A DNA stretch of 64,000 nucleotides from Bacillus massiliigorillae (GTDB lineage Bacteria; Bacillota; Bacilli; Bacillales; DSM-1321): NCBI RefSeq assembly GCF_000380245.2, contig NZ_HG428741.1, forward strand, positions 1,813,761-1,877,760. The letters are read 5' to 3'. The notes beneath the pieces were generated by a model, which worked only from the letters and a program-made list of their open reading frames with translations, did not search any database and had not been told where the DNA came from. This document shows positions 53,717 to 62,856 of this stretch, one piece after another (positions within the stretch are counted from its first letter, which is position 1; each line of letters opens with the position of its first letter). A program made the translations under genes and the position numbers.

Positions 53717-54310
53717 ATGGGGATATATTCAATAGTAGATAGCAGAGCTTATAATTCTTTAAATATGGTTGTAAATGAGTTTAATCAATCCATACCTAAA
53801 AAGAGTTTTCGTAATCAGCAGGTTGAGTTGGATGGGCAAAAATTAGGTTTAGAAAAAATGAAAGCATCGTATAAAACGATTAATAAATGGATGGGACGGA
53901 TTTATATTTTCCGCTGGAATTTTTCAATCAAAGATTGTAAACCTACTCAAGATATCACTATTTCTTTGAAATATAGTGGAGATATTTTATCTAAAAGAAA
54001 AAGTAAACCTAGCTTTACTTCCAATCAAAATGATTATTTAAGTGCAATTTTGAATAAGGATGAGGATATTCTATCTATCTGCCAAAAAAATGATTTTGAG
54101 AAATTAACGCTTTCATATTCTAAAAAAGATAATATGTGGACGATTGAAGTTTGGCCAAATTATGGTGATTTTATCTGGATCTTAATTCCACCTATAAGAT
54201 ATTGCAGAAGGCCTAATCAAACAGAAATAGAAATGACAATTCAATTATTCAAGAAAATTGGGCAGTATATTTCTAGAAGCGAGGTAAGTAATGTGGGAAT
54301 GAAGCAGTAA
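53717..54310 (+). CDS. Unrecognised protein of the dehydrogenase/permease operon
   Basis: A 197-residue soluble protein, with mixed strands (SIKDCKPTQDITISLKY; KLTLSYSKKDNMWTIEV) and a C-terminal PPIRYCRRPNQTEIE. No signal peptide and no known catalytic motif. It resembles in placement the DUF3156-type proteins found after APC permeases in other bacteria, but I cannot confirm this. It starts 11 bases after the permease stop with TAAGGTAGG upstream. It may be an accessory factor for the permease or enzyme. Confidence 0.6.
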   Translation: MGIYSIVDSRAYNSLNMVVNEFNQSIPKKSFRNQQVELDGQKLGLEKMKASYKTINKWMGRIYIFRWNFSIKDCKPTQDITISLKYSGDILSKRKSKPSFTSNQNDYLSAILNKDEDILSICQKNDFEKLTLSYSKKDNMWTIEVWPNYGDFIWILIPPIRYCRRPNQTEIEMTIQLFKKIGQYISRSEVSNVGMKQ

Positions 54311-54433
54311 ATAATAGTTAAGATAATTTTCCATATTATCACTAACTAAAGATTCATATAAAATCCTTCTTCGTACACTATTCAATATGGAGTTTTGTAA
54401 CAACATTCATTTTATTCTAAAAGACAAAATGAC

Positions 54434-54476
54434 AAAAAAGCAACGAATAATCCCTAAAGAAATTTCGTTGCTTTTT
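54434..54476 (+). terminator. Rho-independent terminator
   Basis: AAAAAGCAACGAA and TTTCGTTGCTTTTT flank an approximately 17-base loop. It ends the dehydrogenase/permease operon. Confidence 0.85.
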
Positions 54477-54640
54477 CTAGTTTTATTTGATTTGTCAAAA
54501 ACTACAGTAAATTAATAGATTAAATTGAGTATTAAAATAGTTCTTGATCCACCTTAGATTCTGTTTTCTCATATCAAAACAGAATCTATTACTCTAAATA
54601 GGTAGCCATTCAATAAATCTCTTAATTCACGGAATATGAA

Positions 54641-55909
54641 TTAATTCCACAAACCTTCTTTTTCCAGTTTTTTCTTCCCTTTAAATGCTACTAGGATAAG
54701 AACAATGTTAATAATTAGCATTGCGATAATTGACCATAGAACATATGTGTAACTTCCTGTAAATTGATATACAAATCCATATCCAGGTAATGCAACAATA
54801 CCAGCGATTGCCAAGCCTAATGCAGCTGTAGCAAAGATTTGACTATATTCCTTGATACCAAATAACTCAGTTGTAAGAAGTGGTGTTAATGTGCCAATTG
54901 AAGCTGTTATGAAGCCGAAAATACCAATTGCCAAAGTAAACATCGTTGGGTGATCCGCTGCTGTTAATAGCATTACCATTGATACTAAGCCAACAATCAT
55001 TGCAAAAAGTGCTGTATTTTTAGAACCAATTTTATCTGTTAAGAATCCAAAAGCAAGCGCACCAACTAACATACCAACCATAAATGCACCCATAACACTA
55101 CCCGCAAATTTAATATCATAACCAATTCCCATTGCAAACGGCGCGATATGCTGAGCAAAACTTCCAATTGCCGTTACAAAGAAAAAGAATAAAAATAACG
55201 CATAAAATGCATAAGATTTTTTAGCTATTGCAAAAGTTACACCTTTATTTATATCTTCCGTATGTTCCTCTTTTTTATCATCATTTGAATCAGATACAGT
55301 CATTCCATATGGAAGTAGCCCTTTTTGTTGTGGAGCCATTCTAATTAATAATAGAACTACTGGAATAACGACTACTATTACGGCAATACCAAGAATTAAA
55401 TAAGTATAACGCCACCCCTGGCTAGCGATTAAATTCCCGGCTAATGGTTGAATTACGGCACCAAAAGCACCAACCGCAGCCATCATAATACCTAACGCTA
55501 AACCATTATGTTTCTTAAACCAATTATTTATTAATACTGGACCTGCCATTTGGTTGACGAAAATTGAACCGACTGCCATTGGAATAGAAAAGATATACCA
55601 ACCCCAAACGGAATTCATTAAACCAAACATTGCAAATGATCCAGCTTGTAAAATAATACCGCCAATTAGTAGAGAGCGAATATCGTATTTCGCCATCATT
55701 TTACCAGCAATCGGTAAAAATATCATCGTAACAATTGATGAAATACTAAAATATAAAGTTAATGTTCCCATTTCAATACCTAAATCTTGAGTAACTGGTG
55801 TTAAAAATAACCCACCAGCATTGTTAATTCCACCACGTGCCAGACCAATCATTATACTTAAGCCTAGTAATACCCACCAAGCAAAGTGGATTTTTTTCTT
55901 TTGTTTCAT
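54641..55909 (-). CDS. MFS transporter, oxalate/formate antiporter-like (OFA) family
   Basis: A 422-residue protein of 12 membrane helices: HFAWWVLLGLSIMIGLARGG, a loop with LPIAGKMMAKYDIRS, and MVGALAFGFLTDKIGSKNT in the second half. This is the OFA family of major facilitators, which exchanges small carboxylates. The ATG at 55909 has GGGGGAG upstream; a longer start is not supported. Substrate unknown. Monocistronic. Confidence 0.85.
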   Translation of the reverse strand: MKQKKKIHFAWWVLLGLSIMIGLARGGINNAGGLFLTPVTQDLGIEMGTLTLYFSISSIVTMIFLPIAGKMMAKYDIRSLLIGGIILQAGSFAMFGLMNSVWGWYIFSIPMAVGSIFVNQMAGPVLINNWFKKHNGLALGIMMAAVGAFGAVIQPLAGNLIASQGWRYTYLILGIAVIVVVIPVVLLLIRMAPQQKGLLPYGMTVSDSNDDKKEEHTEDINKGVTFAIAKKSYAFYALFLFFFFVTAIGSFAQHIAPFAMGIGYDIKFAGSVMGAFMVGMLVGALAFGFLTDKIGSKNTALFAMIVGLVSMVMLLTAADHPTMFTLAIGIFGFITASIGTLTPLLTTELFGIKEYSQIFATAALGLAIAGIVALPGYGFVYQFTGSYTYVLWSIIAMLIINIVLILVAFKGKKKLEKEGLWN

Positions 55910-56403
55910 AGAAAACTCCCCCATTCTCTTTTGTCTGTATGAATAAAGCAAGGTAGTATTCCTAAAATGTCTTAACGATATAGCCGCAATAAATCTTTAC
56001 GATTCCCCCTGATTGCGCATATATCTCACTTTAGAAATAACAATTTTAGATTGTTTCTAGAAAACAACCATGAAATGAAAAGGTTTGCACAAAACTTCAT
56101 AAAAGCTCACATTTTCTCGAGAAATAATATATTTTTCATTTCGAATATATTATATAGTAAAAATATTTATCACGCTAATAATGTGATTAATACAAATTAC
56201 TAAAAAACAAAAATACCCATTTATTCATATTTAAACGTTTTATATTCTAAAAAAGAACATTTTTTACTATTTTATAACATTTAATAATCAGTAATAATTA
56301 TTCACAATCAAACTATATTAATATAAAAATGTAACTATAAAGCAACTTGCATAGTTAATCAATTTCATGTTATAGTTATCGAGCGATGAGCTAAATTGTG
56401 TAA
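55910..56403. other. Interval upstream of MFS gene
   Basis: About 490 AT-rich bases, with no gene, between the MFS carrier and a structured region before codB. Confidence 0.5.
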
Positions 56404-56467
56404 GACGACTAACACTCTTAATTGAGAATACACAAATGTGGAGTGTAGTTAGTCGCCTCAATTCGAG
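56404..56467. promoter_or_regulatory. Structured leader-like element
   Basis: CGACTAACACTC (56406-56417) pairs with GAGTG...AGTTAGTCG (56441-56455) with a bulge. A competing pairing of AATTGAG with CTCAATT (56457-56463) is also possible. It is followed by a strong terminator (56468-56497). The layout is that of an attenuator, but it is 300 bases before the PyrR element and no riboswitch class was recognised. Confidence 0.4.
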
Positions 56468-56497
56468 AAAAAAGACGTCCTTATTGGACGTCTTTTT
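56468..56497. terminator. Rho-independent terminator
   Basis: AAAAGACGTCC-TTATT-GGACGTCTTTTTG, a compact 8-base stem with T tract. It could end a short transcript from upstream or act in both directions. Confidence 0.85.
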
Positions 56498-56788
56498 GTT
56501 TTCTACTTATCGTTTCCATCTTTTATTACGCTATTAAAATAATATTTATTCGAATTATGAAATCAGCTATATAAATAAAAACCTTATCAAATTCACACCT
56601 CCCCCTCAGTTGTTAACTCTAAATCACCCACAGTATTACCTTCATAAAATACCGATTTTTATGTATAAACAAAAAATTAATCCCCAGAATATTCTAATAG
56701 TACCCTTTAGAAAAATAGATAAAAATTACCATTGTTATTCAAGAAAATAGTTTGCTAATATAACGATAGTTTAATAAACAAAACCTTT

Positions 56789-56925
56789 AAGAACAGTCCA
56801 GAGAGGCTGACAAGGTGGGCGATATTCTGTTTGGTATTCGTGATTCTTGATGGTAAAATTCTATCATCGGTCTCGATCATCCTTTAGAGTTAATCCACTT
56901 GTCAAATTTGATAAGTGGTTTTTTG
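56789..56925 (+). promoter_or_regulatory. PyrR-dependent transcription attenuator upstream of codBA
   Basis: ACAGTCCAGAGAGGCTGACA (56793-56812) matches the PyrR-binding hairpin loop consensus (ARUCCNGNGAGGYU) of pyr operons. About 80 bases downstream is a terminator with perfect CCACTT and AAGTGG arms (56895-56918) and a T run. As in pyrimidine operons, UMP-bound PyrR would stabilise the binding hairpin and permit termination, so codBA is repressed by pyrimidine excess. Confidence 0.88.
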
Positions 56926-56989
56926 CGTTTAGTAACCCTTTTGTTACTAAACCATTGCTCACCAAGCTTAAAACTTGGGAGGAAATAGT

Positions 56990-58267
56990 ATGAAAATGAC
57001 AGACAAAGATTATTCATTTCAATCAGTACCATTAGGAAAGAGAAACAGCTTTATTAAAATGCTAGCTGTTATGTTGGGATTCACATTTTTCTCAGCTAGC
57101 ATGTGGGCAGGCGGTTCTCTAGGCGAAGGCTTAACTTTTAAAGGACTAATTTTGATTGTATTACTAGGAAATATTATCTTAGGTGCATTTACAGGTTCAT
57201 TAGGTTATATTGCCGCAAAAACAGGATTATCAACTCACTTACTTGCACAATATGCTTTTGGTAAAAAAGGCGCATATATCAGTTCATTTATGTTATGCGC
57301 TACACAAGTTGGTTGGTTCGGCGTTGGTGTTGGAATGTTTGCTTATCCTGTTCATAAAGTAACAGGTGTACCATTAACACTTTTAATCATTTCAATTGGT
57401 GTTTTAATGACAGTAACAGCGTATTTCGGAATGAAAGCTTTAACTATTTTAAGTATGATTGCTGTACCAGCAATTGCAATTCTTGGTTCAATGAGTGCTT
57501 CTATGGCAGTAGATGGTATGGGTGGTATGAATGCATTATTTGAATATACACCAGACTCTTCATTAACTTTAGCCGCTGCACTTACGATTACGATTGGAAC
57601 ATTCATTAGTGGTGGAACATTAACACCTGACTTTGCTCGCTATGCTAAATCAGGTAAAGATGCTGTTATCACAACTGTAATCGCCTTCTTCCTAGGTAAT
57701 ACATTAATGTTTTTATTCGGAGCTATTGGAACAATTGCAACAGGTCACAATGACATTTCAGATGTTATGTTTTCTCAAGGTTTAATTTTACCTGCTATTT
57801 TAGTTCTTGGCTTAAACATTTGGACAACAAATGATAATGCTTTATACGCTTCTGGTCTTGGATTCGCAACAATGTTTAAAAAGCCAAAAGTAGTTATGGT
57901 TATGATAAACGGTGTAATCGGGACACTGTTAGCAACATGGTTATACAACAACTTTGTTAGCTGGTTAACATTCTTAGGATCAACATTGCCTGCCATCGGT
58001 GCCATTATTATTGTAGATTTCTTCTTTATTAAGAAGCGCAAGTATATTACGTATGAAAATGCAAATATTAAAAATTTACACATACCAGCCATTATAGCTT
58101 GGTTAGCAGGAGTCATTGCAGGGTTAACACTTCCTGGAATTGCACCATTAAATACATTGCTAGTAGCCGGAATTGTGTATGTAGTATCAGTAAAAATCAT
58201 GAAGACATCAATCGTGTCTGAACATGAAGAGGAGGAAATCATCAATGAGTATAAAAATGTGGGCTAA
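56990..58267 (+). CDS. codB: Cytosine permease
   Basis: A 425-residue NCS1 permease of about 12 helices, matching CodB in its start (YSFQSVPLGKRNSFIKMLAV) and in FTFFSASMWAGGSLGEGLTF and NIWTTNDNALYASGLGFAT. The ATG at 56990 follows GGGAGGAA. It imports cytosine, which the next gene deaminates. The PyrR-type leader ahead of it makes it part of the pyrimidine salvage regulon. Its end overlaps codA. Confidence 0.93.
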   Translation: MKMTDKDYSFQSVPLGKRNSFIKMLAVMLGFTFFSASMWAGGSLGEGLTFKGLILIVLLGNIILGAFTGSLGYIAAKTGLSTHLLAQYAFGKKGAYISSFMLCATQVGWFGVGVGMFAYPVHKVTGVPLTLLIISIGVLMTVTAYFGMKALTILSMIAVPAIAILGSMSASMAVDGMGGMNALFEYTPDSSLTLAAALTITIGTFISGGTLTPDFARYAKSGKDAVITTVIAFFLGNTLMFLFGAIGTIATGHNDISDVMFSQGLILPAILVLGLNIWTTNDNALYASGLGFATMFKKPKVVMVMINGVIGTLLATWLYNNFVSWLTFLGSTLPAIGAIIIVDFFFIKKRKYITYENANIKNLHIPAIIAWLAGVIAGLTLPGIAPLNTLLVAGIVYVVSVKIMKTSIVSEHEEEEIINEYKNVG

Positions 58268-59519
58268 TGCCACTATTTTTGGTAGAGAAGGCTTATGGGA
58301 TATTATTATCGAAAATAATCGTTTTTCTCAAATAACTAAAGCTGGTACGAACAATTACTCAATCGATCATAAAATTGATTTAAAAGGACATCTAGTTTGT
58401 GCTCCTTTTGTTGAACCACATATTCACTTAGACACTACGTTAACAGCTGGACAACCTCGTTGGAACGAAAGTGGCACACTATTTGAAGGTATTCAATGCT
58501 GGTCTGAACGAAAAGAATTTTTAACAAAAGAAGATGTAAAAGAACGCGCAACTAAAGCATTAAAATGGCAAATCGCTAACGGAATCGGGCATGTGCGTAC
58601 ACATGTTGATACAACTGACCCGACTCTTGTTGCTTTAGAAGCAATGTTAGAAGTTAAAGAAGAAATGAAGTCTTTTATCGACTTACAGATCGTAGCGTTT
58701 CCTCAAGAAGGCATTATCTCCTTCCCTAACGGCTTAGAATTGTTAGAAGAAGCGATGAAAATGGGTGCTGATGTAGTTGGTGGCATTCCTCATTTCGAAT
58801 TTACTCGTGATGATGGCGCTGATTCCATTCGTGAGCTTTTCAAAATTGCAATGAAATATGACAAATCGATTGATATTCATTGTGATGAAATTGATGATGA
58901 ACAATCACGTCATTTAGAAGTAGTTGCTCGTGAAACAATCCACAATAGCTATCAAGGACGTGTTACAGCGAGTCACACAACAGCTATGGGATCTTATAAT
59001 GATGCCTATACGTATAAGCTATTCCGCGCATTGAAGTTGGCTGAGATGAATTTCGTTGCTAATCCCCTAGTTAATATTCATTTACAAGGTCGCTTCGATA
59101 CTTATCCAAAACGCCGTGGTCTAACACGAGTAAAAGAATTGAATGAAGCTGGATTAAATGTATGTTTCGGTCACGATGATATAATGGATCCTTGGTATCC
59201 TATCGGAAACGGTAATATGTTACAAGTATTACACATGGGACTGCACGCTGCACAATTAATGGGCTATAGCGAAATTGCAAATGGATTAAAATTTATTACT
59301 GAAAACAGTGCAAAAGCACTCGAAATTCAGGACTATGGAATCGTAGAAGGTAATTCTGCTAACTTTATCGTCTTAAATGCAGAAAATAGTTACCATGCAC
59401 TTCGTCTTCAATCAGAAGTTCTATATTCTGTTCGCAATGGTGAAATCATTGCTCAAACAAAACCACGCGAAACAGAAATCATATTAAATAAGACAGCTTC
59501 AACAATTAATTTTATGTAA
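58245..59519 (+). CDS. codA: Cytosine deaminase
   Basis: A 424-residue amidohydrolase-family cytosine deaminase: HIHLDTTLTAGQPRWNESGT with the metal-binding His pair, HVDTTDP, DIHCDEIDDEQSRH, SHTTAMG and CFGHDDIMDPWYP. The product is uracil plus ammonia. ATG at 58245 with GAGGAGG 9 bases upstream, overlapping codB by 23 bases, so the two are co-translated. Confidence 0.95.
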   Translation: MSIKMWANATIFGREGLWDIIIENNRFSQITKAGTNNYSIDHKIDLKGHLVCAPFVEPHIHLDTTLTAGQPRWNESGTLFEGIQCWSERKEFLTKEDVKERATKALKWQIANGIGHVRTHVDTTDPTLVALEAMLEVKEEMKSFIDLQIVAFPQEGIISFPNGLELLEEAMKMGADVVGGIPHFEFTRDDGADSIRELFKIAMKYDKSIDIHCDEIDDEQSRHLEVVARETIHNSYQGRVTASHTTAMGSYNDAYTYKLFRALKLAEMNFVANPLVNIHLQGRFDTYPKRRGLTRVKELNEAGLNVCFGHDDIMDPWYPIGNGNMLQVLHMGLHAAQLMGYSEIANGLKFITENSAKALEIQDYGIVEGNSANFIVLNAENSYHALRLQSEVLYSVRNGEIIAQTKPRETEIILNKTASTINFM

Positions 59520-59528
59520 AAAAATAGA

Positions 59529-59567
59529 AGCAACCCATTCGTTTTCACGCGAATGGGTTGCTTTTTT
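59529..59567 (+). terminator. Rho-independent terminator
   Basis: GCAACCCATTCG and CGAATGGGTTGC are perfect arms followed by TTTTTT. It ends codBA. Confidence 0.93.
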
Positions 59568-59680
59568 ATTAGTATATTAAGAAAATTCCCTTTTTCGAGT
59601 CACTTCAATAGAAACTATTTCAAAAAAGAAATAAAATAAGATTGAAATATAAAAGATGTCTGAAACAAAGGGGACTTAAA

Positions 59681-60325
59681 ATGGAGAATTTAACGGTGAA
59701 ATCATTTCTAGACGTGATAAGCGAGCTATTTTCCGATGAGATTTCAATCGCGGTAACTGATAAAGAAAAATATATTTACTATCGTCCTAGTAAACGAATT
59801 AACTTAAAAATTAAAGCTGGAGATCCAATTGTCGAAGGTACTATTACACATAGAGCCTTAACTAGTAAAAAGAAAATTTCTGATTTTGTCCATAGGGATA
59901 TACTAGGGATTCCATACGATGGACAATCACAACCCTACTTTAAAGATGGAGAATTGCAAGGTTGTGTAACAGCCATCTACCCTGCTATGACACAAGGAAA
60001 ATCCGTTATTACAGTCAAATCAAACGATGGATGGGTACCTATTCCCTATAATAATGTAAGCTACCTTGAAGCAAAAGAAAGAAAAACTTTTGTTTATGCC
60101 AACGATCAAGTCGGAACACATAAATATTCTTTACAAGAATTCGAATATATCCTACCAAAAGATTTCTTTATCCGCTGTCACAGATCGTACATTGTGAATG
60201 TCAATCAAATTAAAGAAATCTATCCAGATACGCATTCTACATTTGTTTTAGCAATGAAAGATGGTACAAAAATCCCAGTAAGTCAATCATACTCTAGTTA
60301 TTTCAGGAAATTATTAGCTTTTTAA
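59681..60325 (+). CDS. LytTR-family transcriptional regulator with PAS-like sensor domain
   Basis: A 214-residue regulator. The N-terminal half (about 5-105) resembles PAS-like sensors (DEISIAVTDKEKYIYYRPSK, PYFKDGELQGCVTAIYP). The C-terminal half (about 115-212) is a LytTR DNA-binding domain (YNNVSYLEAKERKTFVYAND, FFIRCHRSYIVNVNQIKEIY). No receiver domain, so it is a one-component regulator. The ATG at 59681 has AAAGGGGAC upstream. Its most likely target is the adjacent CoA-hydrolase gene, which has an 11-base inverted repeat in front. Confidence 0.87.
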   Translation: MENLTVKSFLDVISELFSDEISIAVTDKEKYIYYRPSKRINLKIKAGDPIVEGTITHRALTSKKKISDFVHRDILGIPYDGQSQPYFKDGELQGCVTAIYPAMTQGKSVITVKSNDGWVPIPYNNVSYLEAKERKTFVYANDQVGTHKYSLQEFEYILPKDFFIRCHRSYIVNVNQIKEIYPDTHSTFVLAMKDGTKIPVSQSYSSYFRKLLAF

Positions 60326-60370
60326 TAATCGCTATTTCAAACATATTTTTTCGTGCTTTATCTTAAATTT

Positions 60371-60412
60371 TTCTAAAGTTATCCGTTTTTGTCTATTTTG
60401 TTAACTTTAGAA
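60371..60412 (+). promoter_or_regulatory. Inverted repeat upstream of acetyl-CoA hydrolase gene
   Basis: TTCTAAAGTTA (60371-60381) and TAACTTTAGAA (60402-60412) are perfect 11-base arms 20 bases apart, ending about 40 bases before the ATG. The AAAGTTA/TAACTTT halves are a plausible LytTR-type target for the neighbouring regulator. Confidence 0.55.
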
Positions 60413-60451
60413 GATACAATATTCTTAATATTCACGAAAGAGGGATGGAAG

Positions 60452-61972
60452 ATGAAAAACAATACAGATCGTATTAGAGATGCTAGACTATTGGATCGAA
60501 TTGTAACAGCTGAAGAGGCTGCATCATGGATACAAGATGGGATGACATTAGGTTTAAGCGGATTTACAAAAGCAGGTGATGCAAAAGCCATTCCAGAAGC
60601 TTTAGTAGAAAGAGCTAAAACAGATGCATTTAAAGTTAACGTACTTACTGGTGCATCAATGGGACACGTTGATACAATCCTTGCTGAGGCAGGAATCGTT
60701 AACAAACGTTCACCTTTCCAAGCGGACTCAGTTATGCGTAAAAGCATCAATGCTGGGGACATGCAATATTACGACACACATTTATCTCACCTAGCAGAAC
60801 TAGTTCGTCAACGCACTATTACTGAAGGTATCGATTATGCGATTTTGGAAGCGGTTGCCGTTACAGAAGATGGAATGGTTATTCCAACAACTTCAGTTGG
60901 TAACAACGCAATCTTTGCTCAATACGCAAAAAATATTATTTTAGAAGTTAACGTAGCGCAATCTCCTATGTTAGAAGGATTGCATGATGTATATACACCA
61001 GAAGAACAAGGCTCTAGACAACCAATTCCTTTAGTAAATGCTTCTGATAGAATCGGCAAGCCTGGATTCTATGTTGATATTGAAAAAGTAAAAGGTATTG
61101 TAATTACTGATATCCCTGATGTTGCATCAGCGATTGTACCGCCAGATGAAGAAACTCAAATCATGGCAAACCATTTACTAGATTTCTTACGTAATGATAT
61201 TAAAGAAGGTCGTTTAACTGAGAATCTTGCTCCACTACAATCAGGCGTTGGGTCAGTAGCAAACGCTGTTTTACACGGAATGCTAGATTCAGAATTTGAA
61301 GATTTAGAAGTATATTCTGAAGTACTTCAAGATGCAGTATTCGATCTTATAGATGCTGGTAAAGTTAAATTCGCTTCAGGTTGCTCATTTACATTATCTG
61401 AAGAAAAAATGAAACAAGTATACGGTGACTTTAAGAAATATGCAGACAAAATTATGCTTCGTCCACAAGAAATCTCAAATAGCCCAGAGCTAATTCGTCG
61501 TATGGGATTAATTTCAATCAACACTGCACTTGAATTAGATATTTACGGAAATGTAAACTCTACTCACGTTTCAGGCGCTAAAATGATGAATGGTATCGGT
61601 GGTTCTGGAGACTTCGCACGTAATGCTCGTCTTGCTATTTTCGTAACTAAATCAATCGCTAAAGGCGGTAAAATCTCTTCAATCGTACCTTTCGTATCAC
61701 ACGTGGACCATACAGAACACGATGTTGATGTAATCGTTACTGAGCAGGGATATGCTGACCTACGCGGTAAAGCACCAAGAGAACGCGTTGAATTAATTAT
61801 TGAAAACTGCGTACACCCAATGTATAAAAAACAACTTTGGGAATACTACACTGAAGCTTTAACTCGTGGTGGTCAAACACCTCACATTCTTGAAAAAGCT
61901 TTCAATATGCATATCAACTTAGCTAAAAACGGCACTATGTTAGAAGAAGAATTTTCAAAACAAAACGCGTAA
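60452..61972 (+). CDS. Acetyl-CoA hydrolase/succinyl-CoA:acetate CoA-transferase family protein
   Basis: A 506-residue protein of the acetyl-CoA hydrolase/transferase family (Cat1/Ach-like): GMTLGLSGFTKAGDAKAIPE, FYVDIEKVKGIVITDIPDVA, GIGGSGDFARNARLAIFVTK and the C-terminal VIVTEQGYADLRGKAPRERV with the catalytic Glu. It transfers or hydrolyses the CoA of acetyl-, propionyl- or succinyl-CoA. ATG at 60452 after AGAGGGATGG. Regulated probably by the LytTR protein upstream. Whether it acts as hydrolase or transferase cannot be told from sequence alone. Confidence 0.9.
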   Translation: MKNNTDRIRDARLLDRIVTAEEAASWIQDGMTLGLSGFTKAGDAKAIPEALVERAKTDAFKVNVLTGASMGHVDTILAEAGIVNKRSPFQADSVMRKSINAGDMQYYDTHLSHLAELVRQRTITEGIDYAILEAVAVTEDGMVIPTTSVGNNAIFAQYAKNIILEVNVAQSPMLEGLHDVYTPEEQGSRQPIPLVNASDRIGKPGFYVDIEKVKGIVITDIPDVASAIVPPDEETQIMANHLLDFLRNDIKEGRLTENLAPLQSGVGSVANAVLHGMLDSEFEDLEVYSEVLQDAVFDLIDAGKVKFASGCSFTLSEEKMKQVYGDFKKYADKIMLRPQEISNSPELIRRMGLISINTALELDIYGNVNSTHVSGAKMMNGIGGSGDFARNARLAIFVTKSIAKGGKISSIVPFVSHVDHTEHDVDVIVTEQGYADLRGKAPRERVELIIENCVHPMYKKQLWEYYTEALTRGGQTPHILEKAFNMHINLAKNGTMLEEEFSKQNA

Positions 61973-61982
61973 TACTTAAATA

Positions 61983-62032
61983 GAGACCTGTGAGAAAAGT
62001 GATTTTTAATCGTTTTTCTCACAGGTCTTTTA
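61983..62032 (+). terminator. Rho-independent terminator
   Basis: AGACCTGTGAGAAAA and TTTTTCTCACAGGTCT, perfect stem of about 15 bases, followed by TTTATT. Confidence 0.92.
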
Positions 62033-62303
62033 TTCTTTTATTACCATTCGAAGTCGTATTCATTTAAATCTTAATGATGCTTAATAGCGCAAAAGATAGT
62101 TTTGAAAACTTTTGATCAATATAAAATCCCACGAATCACTTATAAAATCTAAGACAGCCCCCCCGCTTCTTCATTTTTTATCTCATTAGTTATTAGCTAA
62201 AAAAATATATTTATTACACTGAATAGCAATAGGTAGAATTATTATATAAAATAATAACAAATAGATATTTTTTACTAAATAATAATGTCGGAGGTGAAAA
62301 ACG

Positions 62304-62600
62304 ATAATAACCCAAGCTAAGATACGAAAAAAAGTTGGAACTGGAACATCCGCTTTATTGTTCTTAATAATTGGTATTTCTTTTTCATTTACATATTTCG
62401 GAGAGTATTCAATCGGTGAAATGCTTTTAGGATATTTTCATATTTATATTCCCCCTCTTGTGATTACTCTCGGATTACTGATCTTATCTTTCTTTATTAG
62501 TATCAAATATATTGAACATTATGGAGCTAAGTTAGGAAGGTTACTTTCTATTACTGCATTCGTCCTTGTTCTTCTTCTCATTCTGTTAAATATATATTAA
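62304..62600 (+). CDS. Small membrane protein with non-standard start
   Basis: About 98 residues, with three predicted membrane helices (SALLFLIIGISFSFTYFG; PPLVITLGLLILSFFISI; LLSITAFVLVLLLILL) and a basic N-terminus TQAKIRKKVG. GGAGGTG (62290-62296) lies about 8-9 bases before ATA at 62304, but no ATG, GTG or TTG is there in this frame; the first standard start is a TTG at 62358, inside the first helix. Either ATA is used as a rare start or the true start codon has mutated. Not recognised by family. Confidence 0.5.
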   Translation: MITQAKIRKKVGTGTSALLFLIIGISFSFTYFGEYSIGEMLLGYFHIYIPPLVITLGLLILSFFISIKYIEHYGAKLGRLLSITAFVLVLLLILLNIY

Positions 62601-62655
62601 GCGTAATAAAGAACTCTCTATCTATTTAAAAATTCAGAAAGTTCCTTCATTACGC
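62601..62655. terminator. Hairpin after the small membrane protein gene
   Basis: GCGTAATAAAGAACT (62601-62615) and AGTTCCTTCATTACGC (62640-62655) pair with two mismatches. No strong T run; a weak terminator or a hairpin protecting the 3' end. Confidence 0.5.
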
Positions 62656-62731
62656 AATAATACTAATTCGCTGTTTGTCTTCTTAAAAAACAATCCACTA
62701 TTCAAATAATACTTTCTTCATTCTGAACACA

Positions 62732-62762
62732 TAAAAAAAGAGTAAGAATACTTAATTCTTAC
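62732..62762 (-). terminator. Rho-independent terminator of the liv operon
   Basis: On the minus strand GTAAGAAT-TAAGT-ATTCTTAC is followed by TCTTTTTTT. It lies about 95 bases after the livF stop. Confidence 0.85.
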
Positions 62763-62856
62763 CCCTACCCTTTTGATATGTTTTATGAATAATATTCAGT
62801 TCTTCTATTCATACACAAAATGAAATTATTGAAAGTTATTTAAGCCTTTTCCCTAT

